Source: Streptomyces sp. NBC_00433 | GTDB taxonomy: Bacteria > Actinomycetota > Actinomycetes > Streptomycetales > Streptomycetaceae | Reading direction: 5' to 3' | Length of the DNA stretch: 64,000 nt | Assembly (NCBI GenBank): GCA_036015235.1 | Contig: CP107926.1 | Location: forward strand, 8,675,501-8,739,500 | Part shown: positions 34,940 to 42,804 of the stretch, in pieces | Numbering within the stretch: position 1 is the first letter of the stretch | Layout of the letters: the number at the start of each line of letters is the position of its first letter | Program-made: the position numbers and the translations under genes | The notes under the pieces: generated by a model | What the model saw: only the letters and a program-made list of their open reading frames with translations | What the model was told of the DNA's origin: nothing | Databases searched by the model: none

Positions 34940-35650
34940 ATGACAACGACACTGATCACCGGAGCGAACAAGGGCCTCGGCCACGAGACCGCCCGCCGCC
35001 TGGTGGCCGCGGGCCACACCGTCTACCTCGGCAGCCGGGACGCAGAGCGCGGCCGGCTGGCCGCCGAGCGGCTGGGTGCGCGGGCGGTCCTGCTCGACGT
35101 CACCGACGACGCGTCGGTGGCGGCCGCGGCGAAGGCGATCGAGGCGGACGGCGGCCTCGACGTACTGGTCAACAACGCCGGCATCCAGCGCGAGATGGCC
35201 GCCGACGGCACCGTGGCCGGCGCTGCGGACCTGACGGCCGACATGATGCGCGCGACCTTCGAGACGAACGTCTTCGGCACGGTCCGCGTCACCCACGCCT
35301 TCCTGCCGCTGCTGCGGCGCTCCGCGGCCCCCGTCGTGGTCAACGTCAGCAGCGGCCTGGCCTCGCTCACCCTGCTCTCCGCCCCCGGCACCCACGCGTA
35401 CGACTACCCGGGCGTCGCCTACCCGGCGTCCAAGACCGCGGTGAACATGCTCACCGTGCAATACGCCAAGGCCTTCCCCGGCTTCCGGATCAACGCGGTG
35501 GAGCCCGGCTTCACCAGGACCGACCTGAACGGCAACACCGGCGTCCAGACCGTCGAGGAGGGCGCCGAGATCATCGTACGGATGGCGCAGCTCGGCCCCG
35601 AAGGACCGACCGGCGGCTACTTCACCGCCGAGGGCGCCCTGCCCTGGTGA
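34940..35650 (+). CDS. SDR family oxidoreductase (XRE-linked)
   Basis: 236-aa short-chain dehydrogenase. TGANKGLGHE binds the nucleotide, VNNAGIQ and NVSSGLAS are present, and the catalytic tyrosine and lysine lie in YPASKTAVN. The family SDR_c12-like reductases act on carbonyls of small metabolites; the real substrate is unknown. ATG at 34940 has GGAGG 2 nt upstream. Divergent from the MmyB-type regulator, which probably controls it. Convergent with the CNNM gene, leaving only 6 bp. Confidence 0.9.
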   Translation: MTTTLITGANKGLGHETARRLVAAGHTVYLGSRDAERGRLAAERLGARAVLLDVTDDASVAAAAKAIEADGGLDVLVNNAGIQREMAADGTVAGAADLTADMMRATFETNVFGTVRVTHAFLPLLRRSAAPVVVNVSSGLASLTLLSAPGTHAYDYPGVAYPASKTAVNMLTVQYAKAFPGFRINAVEPGFTRTDLNGNTGVQTVEEGAEIIVRMAQLGPEGPTGGYFTAEGALPW

Positions 35651-35656
35651 CCCGCC

Positions 35657-36673
35657 CTACGCGGGGCCGGGCCCGACCAGCTGCTTGAGCACGTCCTCCA
35701 TGGTGACCAGGCCCACCCCGCGCCCGTCGGCGTCCACCACCGCCGCCAGATGCGCGCTGGCCGCCCGCATCGCGGTGAGGACGTCGTCCAGCGGGGTCGC
35801 CGCGCCGACCCGGGTGACGGGCCGCAGCGCCGTACGGGGGAAGGCGGCCTCGCGCGGCTCCGCGTCCAGGGCGTCCTTCACGTGCAGATAGCCCAGCACG
35901 CGCCCGTCCCCGTCCGCCACCGGGAAGCGCGAGAAACCCGAGCTGGCCGCCAGCGCCTCAAGGCCCCCCGGGGTGATGCCCAGCGGGGCGCGTACGACCC
36001 GGTCGGCCGGCAGCACGATCTCGCCGACCGGGCGGCGGCCCAGCTCCAGCGCGTCCCGCAGCCGCTCGGCGGCCCGCTCGTCGAGCAGCCCGGCGGCGCC
36101 GGCGTCCCCGACCATCCGCGCCAGCTCGTCGTCGGAGAAGACCGCGGCCACCTCGGTGCGCGGCTCGACCCGCAGCAGCCGCAGCAGCCCGTTCGCCAGC
36201 GCGTTGATCCCGAAGATCACCGGCTTCAGCGCCCGGGTGAAGGCCACCAGCGGCGGCCCCAGCAGCAGCGCGAAGCGCACCGGGTCGGCCAGCGCGACGT
36301 TCTTCGGCACCATCTCGCCGAAGAGCATGTGCAGATACGTCGCCAGCGCCAGCGACACCACGAAAGCGATCACATGGATCGCCCCGTCGGGCAGGCCCAC
36401 CCCGTGCAGCACCGGCTCCAGCAGATGGGCGATGGCCGGCTCCGCGACGATGCCGAGCACCAGGGTGCAGGCGGTGATGCCGAGCTGGGCCGCGGCCAGC
36501 AGCGGCGCCAGGTGCTCAAGGCCCCACAGCACCCGCCCGGCCCGGTGGTCGCCCGCCTCCGCTCCCGCCTCGACCTGGCCGCGCCGCACCGAGATCATCG
36601 CGAATTCGGCGCCGACGAAGAAGGCGTTCACCACCAGGGTGAGCAGCCCGACGAGCAACTGGACCACGGTCAT
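35657..36673 (-). CDS. CNNM/CBS-domain membrane protein, short form (TlyC/CorB-like)
   Basis: 338 aa. An N-terminal CNNM transmembrane domain (about 1-140, four hydrophobic segments, FVGAEFAMISVRRGQ) is followed by two CBS domains ending near the C-terminus. The CorC-type C-terminal domain present in the neighbouring paralogue is absent, so this is the shorter family form. CNNM proteins are linked to Mg2+ transport. Its ATG at 36673 overlaps the stop of the upstream paralogue as ATGA, implying a translationally coupled pair and perhaps a heterodimer. Confidence 0.9.
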   Translation of the reverse strand: MTVVQLLVGLLTLVVNAFFVGAEFAMISVRRGQVEAGAEAGDHRAGRVLWGLEHLAPLLAAAQLGITACTLVLGIVAEPAIAHLLEPVLHGVGLPDGAIHVIAFVVSLALATYLHMLFGEMVPKNVALADPVRFALLLGPPLVAFTRALKPVIFGINALANGLLRLLRVEPRTEVAAVFSDDELARMVGDAGAAGLLDERAAERLRDALELGRRPVGEIVLPADRVVRAPLGITPGGLEALAASSGFSRFPVADGDGRVLGYLHVKDALDAEPREAAFPRTALRPVTRVGAATPLDDVLTAMRAASAHLAAVVDADGRGVGLVTMEDVLKQLVGPGPA

Positions 36674-38001
36674 GCGTGCGGCTCCCGCCGCCCGGCCGGC
36701 GGCGACACCAGCCGCACCCGCGCCGCCCGGTGCCCCGCGTCGTCGGTGACCTCGACCAGCCAGCCCGCGAGCCGCACGGCGTCGCCGGTCACCGGGATCC
36801 GGCCGAGCCGCTCAGCGATCAGCCCCGCCAGCGTCTCGTACGGCCCGTCGGGCACCTGCAGGCCGATCCGCCGCAGCTGGTCCTCGGTACGGGTCGCGCC
36901 GTCCGCGTCGTAGAACCGCCGGCCGTCCGGCTCCTCCCTCACGAAGAGCAGGTCGGGCGGCTGCTGCGGGTCGTGCTCGTCGGTGACCTCGCCGACGACC
37001 TCCTCGACGATGTCCTCCAGCGTCGCCACACCCGCCGTACCGCCGTATTCGTCGATGACCACCGCCATCGACCGCGACTCCGACAGCTGGTCGAGCAGCC
37101 GGTCCACCGTCAGCGACTCGGGCACCAGCAGCGCGTCCCGCAGCAGTCGCGTCACGGGGGTGCGGGCGCGCCGGTCGGCAGGCACCGCCAGCACGTCCTT
37201 GATGTGCACGGTGCCGATCACCGCGTCGAGGGTGCCGCGGTAGACCGGGAAGCGGGACAGTCCGGTGGCCCGGGTGGCGTTCGCCACGTCGGCGGCGGTC
37301 GCCAGCGCCTCCAGCGCGGTCACCTGGACCCGGGGCGTCATCACGTTCTCCGCGGTCAGGTCGGCCAGGCTCAGGGTGCGGACGAACAGTTCCGCGGAGT
37401 CCGGCTCCAGGGTGCCGGCCTGCGCCGAATGCCGGGCCATCGCCGCCAGCTCCTGCGGGCCGCGGGCCGACGCCAGCTCCTCGGCCGGCTCCAGGCCCAT
37501 GCGCCGCAGCACCCGGTTCGCGGTGTTGTTCAGATGGTGGATCAGCGGCCCGAAGGCCGCGGTGAAGGTGCGCTGCGGCGCCGCGACGGCCTTGGCGACC
37601 GGCAGCGGCCGGGAGATCGCCCAGTTCTTCGGCACCAGCTCGCCGACCACCATCAGCACGACCGTGGACAGCCCCGTACCCAGCACCAGCGCGAGCGGCG
37701 ACACCGTGGACGACGGCACTCCTGCCGAGCGCAGCGGCCCGCGCAGCAGTTCGGCGATCGACCCGCGGGACAGCATGCCGATGATCAGCCCGGTCACCGT
37801 GATGCCCAGCTGCGCGCCCGACAGCTGGATCGTCAGCGACCGCACCCCGGCCAGCGCCGCCGCGGCCCCCCGCTCACCGCGCTCGGCGGCCCGCTCCAGC
37901 TCACCGCGCTCGATCGTGGTCAGCGAGAACTCCGCCGCGACGAAGACGCCGCAGGCGAGACTGAGGAGCAGGGCCACGAGCAGGAGCAGCGCTTCGGTCA
38001 T
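36670..38001 (-). CDS. CNNM/CBS/CorC membrane protein, long form (TlyC/CorB-like)
   Basis: 443 aa. The CNNM membrane domain (GVFVAAEFSLTTIERGELE, then helices to about 140) is followed by tandem CBS domains (about 215-335; ENVMTPRVQV, VVIDEYGGTAGVATLEDIVEEVVGEVTDEHD) and a CorC_HlyC C-terminal domain (about 350-435). Family members export or sense Mg2+/Co2+; the older hemolysin C label is misleading. ATG at 38001 has CGAGG 6 nt upstream. First gene of the ATGA-coupled pair. Confidence 0.92.
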   Translation of the reverse strand: MTEALLLLVALLLSLACGVFVAAEFSLTTIERGELERAAERGERGAAAALAGVRSLTIQLSGAQLGITVTGLIIGMLSRGSIAELLRGPLRSAGVPSSTVSPLALVLGTGLSTVVLMVVGELVPKNWAISRPLPVAKAVAAPQRTFTAAFGPLIHHLNNTANRVLRRMGLEPAEELASARGPQELAAMARHSAQAGTLEPDSAELFVRTLSLADLTAENVMTPRVQVTALEALATAADVANATRATGLSRFPVYRGTLDAVIGTVHIKDVLAVPADRRARTPVTRLLRDALLVPESLTVDRLLDQLSESRSMAVVIDEYGGTAGVATLEDIVEEVVGEVTDEHDPQQPPDLLFVREEPDGRRFYDADGATRTEDQLRRIGLQVPDGPYETLAGLIAERLGRIPVTGDAVRLAGWLVEVTDDAGHRAARVRLVSPPAGRREPHA

Positions 38002-38132
38002 CGGACACCTCGGTCCCATGTTCCGTCAGCCGCCGTCCACCCGCACGCAGTACGCGCCATCGTCGGCCATACGGAATCCGATCAGCCCCGGGCACCCGGG
38101 CCCAAGGGCCGTCCGGCGATGCCCGCCGGGCC

Positions 38133-38555
38133 TCAGCGCAGCGGCTTCGTCCAGCGCCGCCACTGCGGCTCGGGCGCGTAACCCGCGGCCCGCCAGGCGT
38201 GCTGCGCCCGCTCGTTGCGCTCCAGCACCATCGCGTCGCCCCGGCGGCCGCCCAGCACGGCGAAACGCGCCTCCGCCGCGTCCAGCAGCGCCCGCGCCAC
38301 ACCCTGGCGCCGGGCGCCGGGGTGCACGGCCAGCCGGTAGAGGTGGCACCGCCAGCCGTCGAAGCCGGCGATCACCGTGCCCACCAGCTCGCCGTCGCGC
38401 TCGGCGAGCAGCAGCGCACCCGGGTCCGTGCCGACCAGCCGGGCGAAGCCGGCCTCGTCGTCGCTGATGCTGGTGCCCTCGGCGGCCACCCGCCAGAAGG
38501 CCAGGACGGCGGCGGCGTCGGCGGGCCCCGCCGCCCTGATGGGAGGACTGGTCAT
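38133..38555 (-). CDS. GNAT family N-acetyltransferase
   Basis: 140 aa, a compact GNAT. Motif A is LYRLAVHPGARRQGVARALLDAAEARF, followed by RNERAQHAWRAAGYAPEPQWRRW. ATG at 38555 is chosen because the family N-terminus (IRAAGPADAAAVLAFW) starts directly after it. The upstream open frame is GC-rich read-through. Substrate unknown; the gene is isolated. Confidence 0.85.
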   Translation of the reverse strand: MTSPPIRAAGPADAAAVLAFWRVAAEGTSISDDEAGFARLVGTDPGALLLAERDGELVGTVIAGFDGWRCHLYRLAVHPGARRQGVARALLDAAEARFAVLGGRRGDAMVLERNERAQHAWRAAGYAPEPQWRRWTKPLR

Positions 38556-38650
38556 GCCCGCATCCCACCACCGCCCCGCCGCCCGCAGCCCGGAATTCCG
38601 CGATACGAGACGGCCGGACGCTCCGCCCGCGGGCAGCGCCCTTGCCGCTA

Positions 38651-38668
38651 CTAGCGGATCGGCGCTAG
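38651..38668. promoter_or_regulatory. Operator-like inverted repeat of the RHH antitoxin gene
   Basis: CTAGCG (38651-38656) and CGCTAG (38663-38668) are exact inverted arms with a 6-bp spacer. They overlap the -10 TAGCTT (38666-38671) of the gene at 38678. The position fits autorepression by the ribbon-helix-helix protein. Confidence 0.55.
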
Positions 38669-38677
38669 CTTGGAGGC

Positions 38678-38917
38678 ATGGCGAAGACCCAGTTGAACGT
38701 GCGGGTGGACGAAGCCACCGCCGAGACCGCACGGGAGCGCGCCTCGCAGCGCGGCATCAGCGTGAACCGCTACATCGAGGAACTGGTCCAGCGGGACGAA
38801 GGCGAGAACGGTCGGGCCTTCGTCCAGGCCGCGGCCGACTTCATGAGGCAGTACGAGGAGGTCTTCGCCGAGGAATTCGGCACCCGGGAGGAAAACCGGG
38901 GTGAAGGCACCCGTTGA
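38678..38917 (+). CDS. Ribbon-helix-helix antitoxin
   Basis: 79 aa. The N-terminal MAKTQLNVRVDEATAETARERASQRGISVNRYIEELVQ is a ribbon-helix-helix DNA-binding domain, and the acidic C-terminus (residues 45-79) is likely the toxin-binding tail. ATG at 38678: TAGCTT ends 6 nt upstream, while GGAGG also sits inside that gap, so both leaderless and short-leader initiation are possible. Its stop overlaps the toxin-like gene start as TTGA, the tight coupling normal for type II systems. Confidence 0.85.
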   Translation: MAKTQLNVRVDEATAETARERASQRGISVNRYIEELVQRDEGENGRAFVQAAADFMRQYEEVFAEEFGTREENRGEGTR

Positions 38918-39291
38918 GCCTGCGCATCGATCTGGCCTGGCTGCTCATGGTCGCCGAGCACAACACCCCCGGCGACCCCCAGGTCACCGACTGGGGCGCC
39001 CTGGTGGCCGCGGTCGCCCGGCACGACGCCGAGATATTCGGCCTGCCCGTCTACGCCGACGACCACACCCGCGCCGCCGCCCTGCTCCAGCTGCTGCTGC
39101 ACGTCCCCGCCCTGGAGCGCTCCAACGCGCTCTTCGCCAGTGCCGTCGCCTACGCCTACCTGGTGGCCGGCGGCCTGTACGTCACCACCACACCCGAACA
39201 GGTCCGCGACCTGGCCCGGCTGGTCAAGGACGGCACGGTGAGCGTCCACCGCATCGCCGAGGAGCTGCGCGCCTGGACCGTCACCGCCTGA
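38914..39291 (+). CDS. Fic/Doc-like toxin component with degenerate active site
   Basis: 125 aa, resembling Streptomyces proteins annotated as Fic-family toxin components. The segment LLHVPALERSNALFASAVAYAYLVAGGLYV (20-residue windows of it) lines up with the Doc motif HPFxxxNKR and its following helix, and the C-terminal VRDLARLVKDGTVSVHRIAEELRAW resembles the Doc tail. The His and Asn are kept but displaced, and the Lys-Arg after Asn is replaced, so kinase/AMP-transfer activity is doubtful. Starts with TTG at 38914 inside the antitoxin stop. Doc phosphorylates EF-Tu; whether this protein has any such activity is unknown. Confidence 0.72.
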   Translation: MSLRIDLAWLLMVAEHNTPGDPQVTDWGALVAAVARHDAEIFGLPVYADDHTRAAALLQLLLHVPALERSNALFASAVAYAYLVAGGLYVTTTPEQVRDLARLVKDGTVSVHRIAEELRAWTVTA

Positions 39292-39336
39292 CCCGCGGCC
39301 GGCAGCCGCCACCAGGACCCGTAGCCAGGCCGGGAC

Positions 39337-40068
39337 CTACCCGCCGTACGCCGGCGGTGCGTAGGCCGCCGCGAAGGCCGCCGCGTCCCACGTACCGCCC
39401 AGCTGCGGCGCCAGCCAGTCCGGCGCCGTGGCACGGAAGGCGGCCGGGGACAGCGCCGCCACCGCCTGCGGCAGCGCGCCGAGCAGCGGCGCCCCCACGA
39501 TCTCCGGCAGGTCGGTGATGTTGCAGCGCTCCGCGAGGTCGGGGTCGCCGCGCCAGCTGCCGAAGATCACCCCGGCGCAGCTGATCTTCCGGCTCTCCAG
39601 CGCCTCCGCCGTCAGCGCCCCGCCGTTGAGCGTGCCCAGCCCCGGCGGCGCCACCAGCAGCACCCTGGCCCGCAGCATCCGGGCCGCGTCCGCCAGCGTC
39701 GAGCCCTTCGCGTCGTAGCGCACCAGCAGCCCGCCCGCGCCCTCCACCAGCACCACGTCGTGGACCGCCGCGAGCTTCGCGGCGGCCTCGGCGATCTCGT
39801 CCGGGCCGAGCGTCGGCAGCCCGGACCGCGCGGCGGCGGTGGCCGGCGCCAGCGGCTCGGGATAGCGGGCCAGCTCCACCGCCGTCACCGGGCCGGCCAG
39901 CCGGGCCACCTCGGCCGCGTCACCCGGCTCGCCCTCGGCGACCCCGGTCTGCGCGGGCTTGAGCACCGCCACGCTCAGCCCCTGCGCCAGGGACGCGGCG
40001 GCCACCGCGGCGGTCGCCATCGTCTTGCCGACCTCGGTGCCCGTACCGGTGATGACCACGATGGCCAT
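39337..40068 (-). CDS. bioD: Dethiobiotin synthetase
   Basis: 243-aa ATPase that closes the ureido ring of dethiobiotin from diaminopelargonic acid and CO2. The P-loop is GTGTEVGKT (8-16); KPAQTG supplies the second Lys-Thr pair and VEGAGGLLVRYD the Mg/ATP segment. It is the third gene of the bioB-bioA-bioD run on this strand, 78 bp after bioA; ATG at 40068. Confidence 0.95.
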   Translation of the reverse strand: MAIVVITGTGTEVGKTMATAAVAAASLAQGLSVAVLKPAQTGVAEGEPGDAAEVARLAGPVTAVELARYPEPLAPATAAARSGLPTLGPDEIAEAAAKLAAVHDVVLVEGAGGLLVRYDAKGSTLADAARMLRARVLLVAPPGLGTLNGGALTAEALESRKISCAGVIFGSWRGDPDLAERCNITDLPEIVGAPLLGALPQAVAALSPAAFRATAPDWLAPQLGGTWDAAAFAAAYAPPAYGG

Positions 40069-40146
40069 AGGTGTCGCTCCGTTCCTCGTCGTCGTGCGTG
40101 CCCGCCGCGCAGGGCGCCCCGGGAACCATGCCCATCCCTGCCGCGC

Positions 40147-41469
40147 TCACGCAGCCAGCGCGGCGTCCCTGACGCCGGCGCAGATCCGCGCCAGGTCCTC
40201 GTCCCCGGTCACATACGGCGGCATCGTGTAGACCAGGTCGCGGAAGGGCCGCAGCCACACCCCGGCCCGCACCGCGGCCGCGGTCGCCGCCGCCATGTCC
40301 ACGGGGCGGTCGAGCTGGACCACGCCGATCGCGCCGAGCACCCGCACGTCGCGCACCCCCGGAAGCGGGGCGACCTCCGCCAGGCCGTCCCGCAGCCCGG
40401 CCTCGATCCGCTTGACCTCCAGAGCCCAGTCCTGGCCGAGCAGCACGTCGAGCGACGCGTTGGCGACGGCCGCGGCCAGCGGATTGCCCATGAAGGTCGG
40501 CCCGTGCGCGAGCACCGGCACCTCGCCGCGGGAGATCCCCTCGGCGACCCGGCTGGTGCACAGCGCGGCCGCCATCGTCAGATACCCGCCGGTCAGCGCC
40601 TTGCCGACACACATCACATCCGGGCTGACCCCGGCGTGCCCGGCCGCGAACAGCTCGCCCGTACGCCCGAAGCCGGTGGCGATCTCGTCGAAGACCAGCA
40701 GCACGTCGTGCTCGTCGCACGCCTCCCGCAGCACCCGCAGATACCCGGGGGAGTGGAAGGACATACCGCCCGCGCCCTGCACGACCGGCTCCACGACCAC
40801 CGCGGCCAGCTCGGCGGCGTGCCGGCCGATCAGCTCCCGCAGATGCGCCGCGTACCGCGGGTCGGGGTCGGCGTCGAAGCCGGGCGGCGGCGCGTCGGCG
40901 AAGACCTGTTCAGGCAGCACCCCCGACCACAGCTGGTGCATGCCGCCGTCCGGGTCGCACACCGACATCGGCTGCCAGGTGTCGCCGTGGTAGCCGCCGC
41001 GCCAGGTCAGCAGCCGCCGCTTGGCCGGCCGGCCGAGCGAGCGCCAGAACTGCAGGCACATCTTGACCGCGACCTCCACCGACACCGAACCCGAGTCGGC
41101 CAGGAAGACATGCCGCAGCGGCTCCGGCGTGATCTCCACCAGCCGGGCCGCCAGGCGGACGGCCGGCTCGTGCGTCAGCCCGCCGAACATCACATGGCTC
41201 ATCCGGCCCAGCTGGTCGCGCGCCGCCGCGTCCAGCACCGGGTGCCGGTAGCCGTGGATCGCGGACCACCACGACGACATCCCGTCGACCAGCTCGGTAC
41301 GCCCCTGCGCCGGCGCCGCCAGCCGCAGCCGCACCCCCGACGCCGACTCGACCACCAGCGGCTCCTGGCGGCCGGGCATCGGGCCGTACGGATGCCAGAC
41401 GTGCTGCCGGTCGAGGCCGAGCAGCACGTCCGGCGGCAGCGGGGCGGCCGCCGCGTAGGGCTCAGGCAT
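40147..41469 (-). CDS. bioA: Adenosylmethionine-8-amino-7-oxononanoate aminotransferase
   Basis: 440-aa class III aminotransferase that makes diaminopelargonic acid using SAM as amino donor. Motifs: HVWHPYGPM near the N-terminus, DGMSSWWSAIHGY, LADSGSVSVEVAVKMC, VFDEIATGFGRTG with the PLP Asp, and the Schiff-base lysine in CVGKALTGGYL. ATG at 41469 (MPEPYAAAAP) overlaps the bioB 3' end by 8 bp, so the two are coupled. Confidence 0.95.
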   Translation of the reverse strand: MPEPYAAAAPLPPDVLLGLDRQHVWHPYGPMPGRQEPLVVESASGVRLRLAAPAQGRTELVDGMSSWWSAIHGYRHPVLDAAARDQLGRMSHVMFGGLTHEPAVRLAARLVEITPEPLRHVFLADSGSVSVEVAVKMCLQFWRSLGRPAKRRLLTWRGGYHGDTWQPMSVCDPDGGMHQLWSGVLPEQVFADAPPPGFDADPDPRYAAHLRELIGRHAAELAAVVVEPVVQGAGGMSFHSPGYLRVLREACDEHDVLLVFDEIATGFGRTGELFAAGHAGVSPDVMCVGKALTGGYLTMAAALCTSRVAEGISRGEVPVLAHGPTFMGNPLAAAVANASLDVLLGQDWALEVKRIEAGLRDGLAEVAPLPGVRDVRVLGAIGVVQLDRPVDMAAATAAAVRAGVWLRPFRDLVYTMPPYVTGDEDLARICAGVRDAALAA

Positions 41470-42634
41470 TGGGCGGCAGATCCGTTCCCGCACCGCGGCG
41501 GCGCACCGCGACCAGGTCCGTACGCGCGACCTGGTCCGTACGCGCCGCCGGTACGGCCCCGGTGTCCGCGTCGTCGTGGCAGGCGCCCCCGCCGCCGCAA
41601 CCGCCCCCGTCCGTACCGCACACCCCGGCCCCCCGGTGCGCCGGCAGCGTCACTGTGTCCGCGCCCTCCACCTCGAAGCCCGCGTCCGCGATCATGTCGA
41701 GGTCGGCCTGGCCCGCCTGGCCCTCGCTGGTCAGGTAGTCGCCCAGGAAGATCGAGTTGGCCAGGTGCAGCGCCAGCGGCTGCATCGTCCGCAGGTGCAC
41801 CTCGCGGCCGCCCGCGAGCCGCACCTCCACGTCCGGGCAGACGAACCTGACCATCGCCAGGATCCGCAGGCACCGCTGCGGGGTGAGATTCCACTCCTTC
41901 GCCAGCGGGGTGCCCTCGAAGGGGATCAGGAAATTCACCGGCACCGAGTCGGGGTCCAGCCCGCGCAGCCCGAAGACCACGTCCACCAGGTCCTCGTCGG
42001 TCTCACCCATGCCCGCGATCAGCCCGGAGCACGCGGAAAGACCCGCCGCCTGCGCCTGCTGCACGGTGTCCACCCGATCGGCGTACGTATGGGTGGTGGT
42101 GATCGAACCGTAGGTGCCCTCCGAGGTGTTGAGGTTGTGGTTGTACGCGTCCGCGCCCGCCGCCCGCAGCCGGTCGGCCTGGCCGCCGGACAGCAGCCCC
42201 AGGCACGCGCACACCTCGACGCCCTCGTTCTGGTCCTTGATCGCCGCGATGGTCTCCGAGACCCGGTCCACGTCCCGGTCGGTCGGGCCGCGCCCGCTGG
42301 CCACCAGGCAGACCCGCTTGGCGCCGCCCGCCACCCCGGCGCTCGCCGCGGCGGCCGCCTGGTCGGGCTTGAGCCACGTGTACTTCAGGATGCCCGCCTG
42401 CGACCCGAGCCGCTGCGAGCAGTAGGAGCAGTCCTCGGGACACAGCCCCGACTTGAGATTGACCAGGTAGTTCAACTTCACCCTGCGGCCGAACCAGTGG
42501 CGGCGCACGCGGCCCGCCGCGGCCACCACGTCCAGCAGGTCATCGTCGGAGCTCGCCAGTACGGCCAGCGCCTCTTCACGGCTGGGCAGCTCGCGCCGCA
42601 GCCCCTTGTCCACCAGTGCGGTCAGCAGATCCAT
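41462..42634 (-). CDS. bioB: Biotin synthase with Cys-rich C-terminal tail
   Basis: 390-aa radical SAM enzyme that inserts sulfur into dethiobiotin. The [4Fe-4S] motif CPEDCSYC gives Cys65, Cys69 and Cys72; the [2Fe-2S] ligands lie in RVCLVAS, VCACLG, SACSGL and the VRLAGGRE arginine. The canonical enzyme ends near residue 335; here a tail of about 55 residues follows. It contains Cys339, Cys346, Cys352 and His353 in a glycine-rich setting, then RTDQVARTDLV. The tail may bind metal or a cluster. ATG at 42634 is divergent from bioF. First gene of the bioBAD operon. Confidence 0.94.
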   Translation of the reverse strand: MDLLTALVDKGLRRELPSREEALAVLASSDDDLLDVVAAAGRVRRHWFGRRVKLNYLVNLKSGLCPEDCSYCSQRLGSQAGILKYTWLKPDQAAAAASAGVAGGAKRVCLVASGRGPTDRDVDRVSETIAAIKDQNEGVEVCACLGLLSGGQADRLRAAGADAYNHNLNTSEGTYGSITTTHTYADRVDTVQQAQAAGLSACSGLIAGMGETDEDLVDVVFGLRGLDPDSVPVNFLIPFEGTPLAKEWNLTPQRCLRILAMVRFVCPDVEVRLAGGREVHLRTMQPLALHLANSIFLGDYLTSEGQAGQADLDMIADAGFEVEGADTVTLPAHRGAGVCGTDGGGCGGGGACHDDADTGAVPAARTDQVARTDLVAVRRRGAGTDLPPNA

Positions 42635-42697
42635 GGAGGGATCCTCGCCTACCGGACGCCCCGCGGCCAATGACGGACCGCACAACAGCGGTGGCCC

Positions 42698-42719
42698 GTG
42701 GTGTGTGCATCACCACACC
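42698..42719. promoter_or_regulatory. Operator-like palindrome in the bioB/bioF divergent promoter
   Basis: GTGGTG (42698-42703) is inverted by CACCAC (42711-42716), and a nested GGTGTG/CACACC pair spans 42700-42719. TATACG at 42739-42744 is a likely bioF -10. A single regulator could control both directions; a BioQ-type or BirA-type protein is possible but no such gene is in the window. Confidence 0.45.
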
Positions 42720-42804
42720 CTGTGCACGATTGCGGGCCTATACGTTGCAGGTGGACGCGGTCGGCCCGCCCGCCGCCCGACCGCCACGACCCCCGGGGAC
42801 CGCA

